38,206 nucleotides of DNA, from NCBI GenBank assembly GCA_031082285.1, contig JAVHLK010000045.1:527-38732 (forward strand), read 5' to 3'. Positions 8,540-16,867 of the stretch are shown in pieces. Positions within the stretch are counted from its first letter, which is position 1. Each line of letters starts with the position of its first letter. Below the pieces are notes generated by a model. It had not been told where the DNA came from, did not search any database, and was given only the letters and a program-made list of their open reading frames with translations. A program made the translations under genes and the position numbers. This DNA comes from Desulfomonilaceae bacterium (GTDB lineage: Bacteria; Desulfobacterota; Desulfomonilia; Desulfomonilales; Desulfomonilaceae).

Positions 8540-9080
8540 ATTTGACTTCTTTCCTCCACTGCACGAAAATGCCAATGTGGATGCGATGTTGGAGCAATCA
8601 GGCTATCTCTCGCATCGCCGTGATCCTTGTGTGCTCGCCAATTCCCGTGGCTTTTCTCGGCCGAACAAGATGCCGGCGCAGGCCGCCGGAGATATGGACC
8701 GATACATGACCCGTCGCTGAACCTCCTCCGTGTCGTGCAGACCCACCCTGCATTGTGTTCGGGGGGCACGGCACACCGGAGATGGTCGGATGGGTCTCTG
8801 AGAAATTGTCTGCCCGAAGTCAATGCAACCAAGCTCATCCGTGCAACGGATGCACGATGAAGAGTCCGCGGTAACCTTATCAAACGTGTGAATCGATTCT
8901 TTGGAGGCCGATGGTTTATCCCCGGATAGCGTATCCGCACCAAAGTATCCATATCAAGCGGGATGATGTCGTGATGGGCCGAAATCCGACTTTGACCGGG
9001 GTACGGTCCGTCCGCACGACGTGTGCCCGTGGGTTCTCTTTGGTCGCCGAATCATCCGAGCGTGAGGGAAAGGCCTTCGA
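8540..9080 (+). other. Long untranslated leader of the catabolic operon
   Basis: If transcription starts from the TATAAT at 8526-8531, about 540 bases precede the ubiX-like start. I find no frame in it that reads as protein: the small open frames are Arg/Pro-rich and without a ribosome site. I do not recognise a riboswitch. The promoter may instead lie closer to 9081, although I see no strong one there. Confidence 0.35.
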
Positions 9081-9644
9081 GTGAAACGTATCGTTGTGGG
9101 CATAAGTGGTGCAAGTGGTACGGTGTACGGTGTACGCATCCTTGAGATCCTCCGTCAGACACGGGATATCGAGGTCCACCTCATCGTCAGCAGAGGAGCT
9201 CGCGTCACCATGGAGTACGAGAATTCCATCGACTGCGATGCGGTAGAAAAGCTTGCCGACCACGTTCATTCACCCGACCATCTCGCTGCCCCCATATCGA
9301 GCGGTTCCTTCCGAACCGCCGGGATGATCGTAGCGCCCTGTTCCATGAAAAGCCTTTCCATGATCGCCAACTCGATCGACGACAACCTCCTTGTGCGTGC
9401 GGCCGATGTCACGTTGAAAGAGCGACGCAAACTTGTGCTGATAACGAGGGAAACACCGCTCCACCTCGGCCATCTCCGGCACATGGTTGCAGTCACGGAA
9501 ATGGGCGGTGTTATTCTGCCTCCTGTACCGTCCTTCTATCATCGGCCACGCACAATCCAGGACATAGTCGATCAGACCGTGGGAAAGGCCTTGGATCAAT
9601 TCGACATCCCTCACACGCTCTTCGATCGCTGGGGAGGTGGATGA
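9081..9644 (+). CDS. ubiX: UbiX-family flavin prenyltransferase
   Basis: UbiX/Pad1 family; these join dimethylallyl phosphate to FMN to make prenylated FMN, the cofactor of UbiD decarboxylases. The 187-residue length is typical. Visible blocks are GISGASGTVYGVRIL (FMN phosphate site), APCSMKSLSMIA, the ADVTLKERRKLVL helix, ITRETPLHLGHL, and PPVPSFYHRP followed by IDQT-like helix sequence. Start is GTG at 9081, with AGGGAAAGG 8-16 bases upstream and the protein beginning exactly at the family start. The next gene overlaps by 4 bases (ATGA). As first gene of the operon that also holds a UbiD protein at 13600, it most likely makes the cofactor for that enzyme. In phenol-degrading Thauera a UbiX-like gene lies in the same kind of cluster. 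Confidence 0.9.
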   Translation: MKRIVVGISGASGTVYGVRILEILRQTRDIEVHLIVSRGARVTMEYENSIDCDAVEKLADHVHSPDHLAAPISSGSFRTAGMIVAPCSMKSLSMIANSIDDNLLVRAADVTLKERRKLVLITRETPLHLGHLRHMVAVTEMGGVILPPVPSFYHRPRTIQDIVDQTVGKALDQFDIPHTLFDRWGGG

Positions 9645-10153
9645 CCAAGACCCGGTTTGAACAAACGGCGATGTCGTTCATGGACGGCCTCACGACAATG
9701 ACCTTGGCGACATGCAGCCAAGGGATCCCTTGGGCCGCCGCGGTCTACTACGCACGGCAAGGTTTGGACTTGATTTTCTTCTCATCGCCGGCGTCCAGGC
9801 ATTCGGAGATTCTCTCAACGAACCCTCGTGCCGCGGCGACGATTCACGGCGAGTATGATAGGTGGCAGGATATCAAAGGACTGCAAATGGAAGGAACCGT
9901 CGAGCAGATACGTTCCACGTGGGCGCTGGCAAGGGCCACGGCCGCCTATCTCAAGCGATATCCATTCGTCCGACAATTCTTGGCGGACCCCGGCTCCGTA
10001 TCCACTCTCGCAGCCGCTAAGATGACCAAGGCGGCTCTATATATATTCAGACCCGAACGTATTTTTTATCTCAGCAATGAGGAAGGGTTCGGCAACAGAT
10101 GGAAGCTCGAAATCAGGGACGGAAAGTCCGTCGGCGACCCGGAGCGAGCTTGA
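9641..10153 (+). CDS. PNPOx-like (pyridoxamine 5'-phosphate oxidase family) flavin-binding protein
   Basis: Split-barrel flavoprotein family, 170 residues. MTLATCSQGIPWAAAVYYA, split by a turn, is the first beta hairpin; LIFFSSPASRHSEIL with the typical S..RH.E and the following NPRAAATI, then LQMEGTVEQI, are the standard core of the FMN- or F420-binding family. The C-terminal part carries an added helical stretch and ends in FRPERIFYLSNEEGFG. The start codon lies inside the ubiX-like stop (ATGA), implying translational coupling and matched expression. Family members range from true oxidases to flavin-binding proteins with no known reaction. A link to prenyl-FMN handling or a flavin reductase role is my inference from coupling alone. 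Confidence 0.8.
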   Translation: MTKTRFEQTAMSFMDGLTTMTLATCSQGIPWAAAVYYARQGLDLIFFSSPASRHSEILSTNPRAAATIHGEYDRWQDIKGLQMEGTVEQIRSTWALARATAAYLKRYPFVRQFLADPGSVSTLAAAKMTKAALYIFRPERIFYLSNEEGFGNRWKLEIRDGKSVGDPERA

Positions 10154-10372
10154 CTCGGAGCGGGCCGCGCCCTTCAGGTAAGCCGATGAAACGACTTGAG
10201 GCAGTGAGCAGGCACGCCGCTCATGAGATGGATGCCCAGGGTCTGAGCAACAGGTCTTAGTGTCCGCGCCGCAACCCGGCGCGCCGATGGATGGTCCAAC
10301 CATGTTTCCGCATGCCACGTACCGTTCGGTGGCCTTAATGTCAGGTCTACAACGAAATCAGGAGGTGGAGAG

Positions 10373-12205
10373 ATGGCCGATTTGAAATTCCCGAGTCCTC
10401 ACGAGGCTGAGAGAATACCAGGGACTGAGGGATGGGAGCGGATGTACCCGTATCACTATCTGTACACCACGGAAGATCCGGAACGAAAAAAATACGAAGA
10501 GAGCATGTTCTGGTTCTATGATGGGCTGCACTACCCCGAGCCAATGTATCCGTTTGACATCATCTGGGACGAGGCGTGGTTTCTGGCCTTGTCACAATTC
10601 AATAATCGGATCTTCATCGTACCGCCTGCACGCGGAATAGACCACCGCATCCACAACGGTTACATCTACATCACGCCGGTTCCGGTGACGGACCCGGAAG
10701 AGATCGGCAAGAGAGCGGAGTTCTTCACCAAACGTGCGGGTTTCTATTACGAGAACTGGGACAAACTCCATGACAACTGGGAAGCCAAGATGAAGGAGGT
10801 GATCAACAAGCTTGCCATGCTTGAAATACCGGTGCCGCCGGAGATGGAAGACGACGCGGTCGTCATGGACGGTATCGGCGTGTCCACCGGCTACCATCTT
10901 CTCAAGGCGTACGACGAACTGATCAGCCTGGGAATTCTGGCGTGGCAGTACCACTTTGAGTTCCTGAACCTCGGATACGCAGCGTACGTGTTCTTCGTGG
11001 ATTTCTGCCGGAAGGCCTTTCCCGACATCCCCCTGCAGAAGATAACCCAGATGGTGGGCGGGATTGACGTCATTATCTATCAGCCCGACCAGGAACTGAA
11101 GAAGCTGGCCAGGTTGTCCATCGATCTGGGCGTCGACGAGATTGCGATGAACGGCAACGCAGAGACCGTTCTGGCGGCCATGGAAGGATCGGACAACGGA
11201 AAAAAATGGCTGGAGGCCTGGGACAAAGCACGGGAACCATGGTTCCACGTATCTACGGGAACGGGCTGGTACCACCACGATCGCTCATGGAACGACGACC
11301 TGGACATTCCCGTATCCGCCATGAGGATTTACATCGAGAAGCTTCGTAAGGGAGAGAATATTGCTCGCCCCACCGAGAAGGTTATCAAGGAGCGCGACCA
11401 TCTGACCGAAGGATACCGGAATCTTCTCCAGAGCGATGAAGACAAGGCCACCTTCGATCAAATGCTGGCAACGGCACGGACGGTGTTCCCCTATGTTGAG
11501 AATCACCTGTTTTATGTCGAGCATTGGTTCCACAGTCTTTTCTGGAACAAGATGAGAGAGGTTGCTGCAATATTCGTGGAGCACAAGTTCATCAATGATG
11601 TGGAGGACGTCTGGTTCCTGACCCGGCAGGAGATCAAGGACGCGCTGTGGGATCTGGTGACTGCCTGGGCTACGGGAAGTAACGGCCGCGGACCGCTTGT
11701 ATGGCCCAAGGAGATCGAGTGGCGCAAGGGGGTCATGCAGAAATTCCGAGAATGGACTCCGCCGGATGCCATGGGTCAAGTTCCTGAAACCATTACGGAA
11801 CCCTTCACCATTGTGCTCTGGGGCGTAACGTCCGAGTCGATGAGTCAGTGGGCCAAACTCAAGGCCGTGGCTGAAGGAGATCTGTCCAAGATCGTGGGAT
11901 TCCCAGGCTCGCCCGGCGATGTCGAGGGCATTGTGCGAGTATGTCGGACAGTACAGGAGATCAACCAACTTCAGGAAGGAGAGATCCTCGTTGCTCCCAC
12001 CACTTCGCCCAGTTGGGCTCCGGCCTTCCAGCGAATCAAGGCCGCGGTGACCGACGTGGGCGGAGTCATGTGCCATGCGGCCATTGTCTGCCGCGAATAC
12101 GGACTTCCGGCCGTGGTCGGAACCGGATCCGCGACATCGCGGTTGAAGACGGGCCAAAAGGTACGGGTGAATGGTGCCAGCGGCGAGATCGACATCCTCT
12201 CTTAA
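10373..12205 (+). CDS. ppsA: Phenylphosphate synthase alpha subunit-like protein (PEP-utilising enzyme type)
   Basis: Matches the large subunit of phenylphosphate synthase, which carries the phospho-histidine and transfers a phosphoryl group to a phenol. It has 610 residues (about 70 kDa), the size known for the Thauera aromatica subunit. The N-terminal about 480 residues form the phenol-side part and are Trp/Tyr/His-rich. The C-terminal about 110 residues are the PEP-utilising mobile (phospho-His) domain: GFPGSPGDVEGIVRV, ILVAPTTSPSWAPAF, GGVMCHAAIVCREYGLPAVVGTG. His568 is the expected phosphorylated residue. AGGAGG lies upstream of the ATG at 10373. ppsB-like follows after 101 bases that hold a hairpin. 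The substrate could be phenol or a substituted relative such as catechol or cresol; the sequence alone does not decide. Confidence 0.85.
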   Translation: MADLKFPSPHEAERIPGTEGWERMYPYHYLYTTEDPERKKYEESMFWFYDGLHYPEPMYPFDIIWDEAWFLALSQFNNRIFIVPPARGIDHRIHNGYIYITPVPVTDPEEIGKRAEFFTKRAGFYYENWDKLHDNWEAKMKEVINKLAMLEIPVPPEMEDDAVVMDGIGVSTGYHLLKAYDELISLGILAWQYHFEFLNLGYAAYVFFVDFCRKAFPDIPLQKITQMVGGIDVIIYQPDQELKKLARLSIDLGVDEIAMNGNAETVLAAMEGSDNGKKWLEAWDKAREPWFHVSTGTGWYHHDRSWNDDLDIPVSAMRIYIEKLRKGENIARPTEKVIKERDHLTEGYRNLLQSDEDKATFDQMLATARTVFPYVENHLFYVEHWFHSLFWNKMREVAAIFVEHKFINDVEDVWFLTRQEIKDALWDLVTAWATGSNGRGPLVWPKEIEWRKGVMQKFREWTPPDAMGQVPETITEPFTIVLWGVTSESMSQWAKLKAVAEGDLSKIVGFPGSPGDVEGIVRVCRTVQEINQLQEGEILVAPTTSPSWAPAFQRIKAAVTDVGGVMCHAAIVCREYGLPAVVGTGSATSRLKTGQKVRVNGASGEIDILS

Positions 12206-12238
12206 GCTCGGGCCGGCCGCTCTTGTGAACATGGAAAC

Positions 12239-12260
12239 GGGCGGGCGGAAAGGCCCGCCC
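12239..12260 (+). other. Intercistronic hairpin between ppsA-like and ppsB-like genes
   Basis: GGGCGGGC (12239-12246) pairs perfectly with GCCCGCCC (12253-12260) around a 6-base loop. There is no T-run after it, so it is more likely a message-stabilising or processing stem than a terminator. Confidence 0.6.
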
Positions 12261-12306
12261 CATAGGAGTGAATGCTTACAGCCCCGAAGAAGGTGAGGTT
12301 CGAACA

Positions 12307-13386
12307 ATGGATATGTCCCGGTATGTGCTCCCGTTTGAGGAGTGCGACCTCAGCATGGTGAATCGAGTCGGCGGCAAGTGCGCAAGCCTCGGCGAGCTGC
12401 TCAAGGCACGTATCCCGGTGCCGCCGGGATTCGCGGTTACGACCGAGGCTTTTGACCTTTTTATGGAAGAGAACGGCCTCGTCGAGAAGGTGCAGGCTCG
12501 ACTCGAAGGACTGGACGAAAGCATGGTCGAGGAGACCGAAAGGGCTTCCCAGGAGATTCGAGCCTGGATCGAAGCCGGGACCATATCCGAACCGTTGGAA
12601 GACATGATCGCGGACAGTTACCGCCTCCTCTCACGCCGGACACGCACTCCGGCCCAACCCGTCGCGGTGAGATCCTCCGCAACTGCGGAGGATCTGCCCG
12701 ATGCAAGCTTCGCGGGTCAACAGGACACGTTCTTGTGGGTCCGGGGAGTCGATGATTTGCTCGATCGAACGAAGCGGTGCTGGTCAAGCCTCTTCACACC
12801 GAGGGCCATTGCCTACCGGGCACGGATGGGCTTCGAACATTCCCAGGTGAAGCTCAGCGTGGGGGTACAGAAAATGGTACGTTCCTTCGCTGCAGGAGTG
12901 ATGTTTACGCTCAATCCATCCACCGGCGACCCGGCGACGGTTGTGATCGACTCCAACTGGGGGTACGGCGAAAGCGTCGTGGCCGGGGAAGTCACTCCGG
13001 ATCAGTTCCACGTCAACAAGATCTCGATGGATGTGACCAAGAAAACCGTTTCGGACAAGCAAATCTACTACACGACCGATCCCGAGACCGATGAGGTGAT
13101 CAGGATCGAAGTCGATGCCGAGCGAAGGCATTTACAGAGTCTCTTGGACTCGGAAATTCTGATGCTTGGGGAACTGGCGAATCGAATTGAAAAGCATTAC
13201 GGAAAACACATGGACATCGAGTGGGCCACAGAGAAATCTCTGCCGTACAAGGGTGAAATATTTATCGTGCAAAGCCGTCCGGAGACGGTTTGGAGTCGGA
13301 AGAAGCGTGAACCAATTGAAAAGCCGAGAGCCAGTGCGGTCGACCATATCGTGGCCGGGCTGATAAAGGGCAAGAAGGTCAGATAG
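12307..13386 (+). CDS. ppsB: Phenylphosphate synthase beta subunit-like protein (PPDK/PEP-synthase ATP-grasp domain)
   Basis: The 359-residue (about 40 kDa) product equals the N-terminal nucleotide-binding half of PEP synthase and pyruvate phosphate dikinase on its own polypeptide, the arrangement known for phenylphosphate synthase. Seen in order: GGKCASLGEL near residue 20, VPPGFAVTTEAF, VAVRSSATAEDLPDASFAGQ (ATP-grasp glycine and Arg loop), ARMGFEH, GVMFTLNPSTGDP, and the C-terminal DIEWATE with FIVQSRPETVW. In the known system this subunit uses ATP to phosphorylate the catalytic His of PpsA, releasing AMP and phosphate. The ATG at 12307 has AGGTGAGG 8 bases upstream; the GTG at 12268 lies next to the hairpin and is less likely. 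It follows ppsA-like directly. Confidence 0.85.
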   Translation: MDMSRYVLPFEECDLSMVNRVGGKCASLGELLKARIPVPPGFAVTTEAFDLFMEENGLVEKVQARLEGLDESMVEETERASQEIRAWIEAGTISEPLEDMIADSYRLLSRRTRTPAQPVAVRSSATAEDLPDASFAGQQDTFLWVRGVDDLLDRTKRCWSSLFTPRAIAYRARMGFEHSQVKLSVGVQKMVRSFAAGVMFTLNPSTGDPATVVIDSNWGYGESVVAGEVTPDQFHVNKISMDVTKKTVSDKQIYYTTDPETDEVIRIEVDAERRHLQSLLDSEILMLGELANRIEKHYGKHMDIEWATEKSLPYKGEIFIVQSRPETVWSRKKREPIEKPRASAVDHIVAGLIKGKKVR

Positions 13387-13599
13387 TACAGTGGGGGTCG
13401 GATCTGCTCTTGGCTCACCGTACGTAACCCGGCAAGGCGAAGTGTGAGTCAAGAGAAGACTTTACCCCTGCACGGCGCGGTGAGAGCGGAGGAAACGTTC
13501 CAAATCCCCGTCCGTATCCGTTGGAGAGCCGGTGACGCACGCCGTGCGAGGACCGGGTGCTCACGTGCCGAAGAACAAGGAACAGAAGGAGAGTTCTAC

Positions 13600-15006
13600 A
13601 TGAAAGACATGAGAGATTTTGTCGCCCAAGGCGAAGAGAAAGGCCTATGCAAGAGGATCACCGCGGAGGTGGACTGGAACCTGGAACTTTCGCATATCGC
13701 CAAGCTGAACGAAGAAGCCTGCGGCCCGGCACTACTGTTTGAGAACGTCAAGGACTACGACACGCCGGTCATTACCAGCGTGTGCACGACGACGGAACGT
13801 CTTGCATTAATTATGGGACAACCGCTCGAATCAACCCTGGTCGACCTCTACGTAGCCTGGGCGAGACTTGGCGAAAATTTGATCCCGCCGACCTTTGTGG
13901 ACAAGGCGAACGCGCCCTGCAAGGAAAACATTGTTACCGGGGACGACATAGACCTCTACAAGTTCCCGGTTCCCCATTGGTATCCGTTGGACGGCGGACG
14001 TTATATCGGCACCGCGCACTTCTTCATTTCAAAGGATCCGGAAACGGGTTGGGTGAACCTGGGTACGTACCGGGCTCAACTGCTGGGCAAGGACAAGATC
14101 GGGACTCAGTTCATCAAGGGCAAGCACGCAGACATCATGCTCAAGAAATATCAGGCAATGGGCAAGCCAATGCCCGTGGCTTCGATCATCGGATGCGATC
14201 CCTTACTGTTCGTCCTCGGCGCCGCCCGGGTGTCCGCTTTTGTTTCCGAGTATGACGTGGCGGGTGCGCTCAGAGGAACACCGGTCGAAGTTGTTCAGGG
14301 TGAAACGGTTGACCTGCCCATTCCGGCCCATGCGGAGATCGTGATCGAAGGCGAGGTGGATGCCGACAAGTTCATGGAAGAGGGTCCCTTCGGCGAGTAC
14401 ACGGGGTACTACTCGGGCGTGGGCACCGACCCGCGGAACTTTGTGGATGTAAAGTGCGTCACGTATCGGAACAATCCCATCCTGTGGGGGACGACGGTGG
14501 GCCGGGCTGTGACCGACACCCACATGACCATGGCGCTTTCCTACGGCGCGACGCTCTGGCAGCAGCTCTTGGCCATGAAAATTCCGGGGCTGAAAGCGGT
14601 TTACTGTCCGCCCGAGGGTTCGGGACGATTCCTCGCCATCATCTCCATGAAACAGATGTATCCGGGACATGCGGACCAGGTGCTTACCGCGGCCATCTCC
14701 ACCGAAATGGGTGCTTATGGACTGAAGACGGTGATCGTCGTGGACGAAGACATCGACCCCTGGGACATTCCGCGGGTCATGTATGCACTGAGTTTCAGGT
14801 TCCAGCCCAACCGGTGCCAGGTCATCAAACGGGGCAGGTCCACGCCGTTGGATCCCTCTCTGCCGATCGACGCCAGGGACATCACGGGCAGACTCCTGCT
14901 GGACGCCACCATACCCTACGACTGGAAGCACAAGCCGATTCCCATCGAACTGGATTCGGATATGGTAGCCAGAGTCAAGGCAAGGTGGTCGGAACTGGGG
15001 CTCTAG
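13600..15006 (+). CDS. UbiD-family prenyl-FMN-dependent (de)carboxylase, probable aryl-phosphate carboxylase
   Basis: UbiD family, 468 residues. Family residues are visible: Arg158 in NLGTYRAQ, and the pair Glu261 and Glu266 in EEGPFGEYTGYY, matching by position and 5-residue spacing the Arg-Glu-Glu catalytic set of fungal Fdc1. DPRNF and the later DEDIDPWD and RTRW-like region are usual for the family. These enzymes need prenylated FMN plus a metal and K+. The ATG at 13600 has AAGGAG about 11 bases upstream; the frame is open back to 13444 but reads as Arg-rich non-coding leader. Between pps genes and an acid:CoA ligase, the natural role is carboxylation of phenylphosphate to 4-hydroxybenzoate. 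The Thauera carboxylase has two UbiD-like subunits plus two small ones; only one is here. Confidence 0.87.
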   Translation: MKDMRDFVAQGEEKGLCKRITAEVDWNLELSHIAKLNEEACGPALLFENVKDYDTPVITSVCTTTERLALIMGQPLESTLVDLYVAWARLGENLIPPTFVDKANAPCKENIVTGDDIDLYKFPVPHWYPLDGGRYIGTAHFFISKDPETGWVNLGTYRAQLLGKDKIGTQFIKGKHADIMLKKYQAMGKPMPVASIIGCDPLLFVLGAARVSAFVSEYDVAGALRGTPVEVVQGETVDLPIPAHAEIVIEGEVDADKFMEEGPFGEYTGYYSGVGTDPRNFVDVKCVTYRNNPILWGTTVGRAVTDTHMTMALSYGATLWQQLLAMKIPGLKAVYCPPEGSGRFLAIISMKQMYPGHADQVLTAAISTEMGAYGLKTVIVVDEDIDPWDIPRVMYALSFRFQPNRCQVIKRGRSTPLDPSLPIDARDITGRLLLDATIPYDWKHKPIPIELDSDMVARVKARWSELGL

Positions 15007-15058
15007 GACTCTAAGACATCAGCTTGGTGATGTATTCGAAACGCTCGGTAGCGACCCG

Positions 15059-15160
15059 TCCCGCGCTCTGCGCGGGATGCCGGGCGAAAATCGCAACCTC
15101 CCGAGGAATATCCCGCGGAACGCGGGAAGGCCGGCGCTGCCAAAGCGGGAAGTTGACCGA
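15059..15160. repeat. GC-rich hairpin repeat upstream of the ligase gene, copy 1
   Basis: Two TCCCGCG/CGCGGGA hairpins (15059-15077 and 15111-15127) are followed by a 19-base stretch (15128-15146) identical to 38044-38062, where the same hairpin also precedes it. Similarity continues weakly through GTTGACC. The element lies inside the open frame that extends upstream of the ligase, which argues against a start before 15179. Confidence 0.75.
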
Positions 15161-15205
15161 GGATTCGACACCGCATTAATGAAACGCTGCACCAAGGAGG
15201 CCTCA

Positions 15206-16867
15206 TTGAAACCGATCCGATATAAGAAGGAAATGGTGGATGAATTCATCAAGAAAGGCTATTGGACCCAGGAAACCTTCTACGATTTCTGGGATCGAAA
15301 CGCCCGTGAATATGGAGACAGAGAAGCGCTGGTCGATTCCAAGTACCGGTTGACTTGGGCAGAGGCAAAACGTCTCGTCGATGCCATGGCGATTTCATGG
15401 GTTGAGATGGGAATCCCGAAACATTCCCGCATCATCATCCAGGCGCCGAACAGTGTGTATGGGTTCCTGGCCAGGATAGCGTGTGAACGAGCAGGCCTCA
15501 TTTCCTTGACGGTGTACCCGTACCTTAGGCAGAGAGAACTGGAATACATGGTGGAAAGGACAGAGGCATCGGCCGTCATAATTCTGAACATTTACAACAA
15601 ATTCAATTACCTGGAAATGTATACGGAACTCCAGAAGCAGTTTCCGCATTTGAAGAACATATTTCTGTTCGACGACGAAGTGCCGGCCGGCGCACCCGAG
15701 GGGACGTTCTCGCTCACCCGCATCGTGAACGAGCGAGCCGAAAAGCCTGTGGACGAATCGGTGCTTGCGGAAAGAAGGCTCGATCCCATTTGGGACGTTG
15801 CCTTGCTCACCACGACATCGGGAACGACGGGAATCCCCAAGCTTGTTGAATGGCCCACCGCTCCCCGCGTGTGCACGTCAAAGGGTCGAGTGGACATCTG
15901 GAATCTGAACAAGGACGACATCACCATGGCAATCGCTCCCCATGCCGGAGGCGCAGCCGGAACGCTCACCTATTTCGCGGCACCGTTGGCGGGGGCCAAG
16001 ACGGTCATGTTGGAGGAGTTTTCCCCGGAGGGAGCCCTGGCTCTTATCGAAAAGGAAAAGGCAACCGCGATCGGCGTCGTACCCACGCACTTGGTGCGGA
16101 TGCTGGACGCGGACGCGTCCAAGTACGACCTGAGCTCGCTTCGGTTCATCCGTTCAGCCGGGGGCTATCTTTCTCCCCAGGTAGCCGAAGAGGCGGAACA
16201 AGCCTTCGGCGCTTCCATCACCAGCGATCTTGGCACCCAGGACATGGGGTCGGTTTCCGGATGCAGAGTTGAGGATTCCAAGGACCTGCGCCGCAGAACC
16301 GTCGGGCGTATGCTCCCGGGAAACCAGGTTCGTCTCATGAGCGAGGACGGCAAGACCGAAGTTCCCGAGGGGGAGCCGGGAGTCCTTTATTTCCGCGGCC
16401 CGCATGCACCCGCGGGGTACTATCGCGATGAGGAACTTACCTCAACGGTGTTCGATCCCGACGGCTGGACCACTACCGGTGATATAGTTAAGTTTGACCA
16501 AGGCTGCTTGTGGATACTGGGACGAGCCAAGGACATGATCATTCGCGGCGGTCAGAATATCTACCCGGCGGAGATCGAAGGCCTTCTGAACGATCATCCC
16601 AAAGTGGCATCGGTCGCGGTCGTGGGATATCCGGACCGGGAAATGGGTGAACGAGCCTGCGCCTACGTGATTCCAAAGGGCGGACAGGAATTCACCTTCC
16701 GGGAAATGGTGGACTATCTGAAGTCCAGGAATATCGCGATGTTCAAGCTTCCGGAGCGCCTCGAGGTGGTGTCGGAATTTCCCACGGTGGGCGATTCCGG
16801 AAAGGTCAACAAGGAGACGCTGAAAAAGGACATCAGGGAGCGGTTGGCCGCGGAGGGCAAGTCCTGA
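15206..16867 (+). CDS. AMP-forming acid:CoA ligase (aromatic acid type)
   Basis: ANL-superfamily adenylate-forming ligase of 553 residues. Motifs in order: TTTSGTTGIPK (phosphate loop, about residue 202-212), LVRMLDAD and the FIRSAGGYLS region, SDLGTQDMG, TTGDIVKFDQ with the ribose-binding Asp, GRAKDMIIRGGQNIYPAEIE, and catalytic Lys near 532 in SGKVNK. It converts a carboxylic acid, CoA and ATP to the acyl-CoA, AMP and PPi. A TTG start at 15206 is chosen because AAGGAGG ends 5 bases before it and the repeat element lies upstream; an ATG at 15179 is the alternative. Placed after the UbiD gene, 4-hydroxybenzoate (or the relative made by carboxylation) is the likely substrate. Its stop overlaps the next start (TGATG). 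Confidence 0.85.
   Translation: MKPIRYKKEMVDEFIKKGYWTQETFYDFWDRNAREYGDREALVDSKYRLTWAEAKRLVDAMAISWVEMGIPKHSRIIIQAPNSVYGFLARIACERAGLISLTVYPYLRQRELEYMVERTEASAVIILNIYNKFNYLEMYTELQKQFPHLKNIFLFDDEVPAGAPEGTFSLTRIVNERAEKPVDESVLAERRLDPIWDVALLTTTSGTTGIPKLVEWPTAPRVCTSKGRVDIWNLNKDDITMAIAPHAGGAAGTLTYFAAPLAGAKTVMLEEFSPEGALALIEKEKATAIGVVPTHLVRMLDADASKYDLSSLRFIRSAGGYLSPQVAEEAEQAFGASITSDLGTQDMGSVSGCRVEDSKDLRRRTVGRMLPGNQVRLMSEDGKTEVPEGEPGVLYFRGPHAPAGYYRDEELTSTVFDPDGWTTTGDIVKFDQGCLWILGRAKDMIIRGGQNIYPAEIEGLLNDHPKVASVAVVGYPDREMGERACAYVIPKGGQEFTFREMVDYLKSRNIAMFKLPERLEVVSEFPTVGDSGKVNKETLKKDIRERLAAEGKS

Noticed and set aside
8627-8860. 77-residue plus-strand frame in the control region
   Set aside because: No ribosome site, composition unlike neighbours, no recognisable fold.
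9119-9138. Short tandem GGTGTAC-like repeat
   Set aside because: It lies inside the ubiX-like reading frame and codes for the conserved start of the protein, so it needs no other explanation.
11285-12307. 340-residue minus-strand open frame opposite ppsA
   Set aside because: Antisense to the phospho-His domain, no motif or ribosome site.
13444-13599. Extended N-terminus of the UbiD gene
   Set aside because: Arg-rich, not UbiD-like, and a good ribosome site sits before the ATG at 13600.
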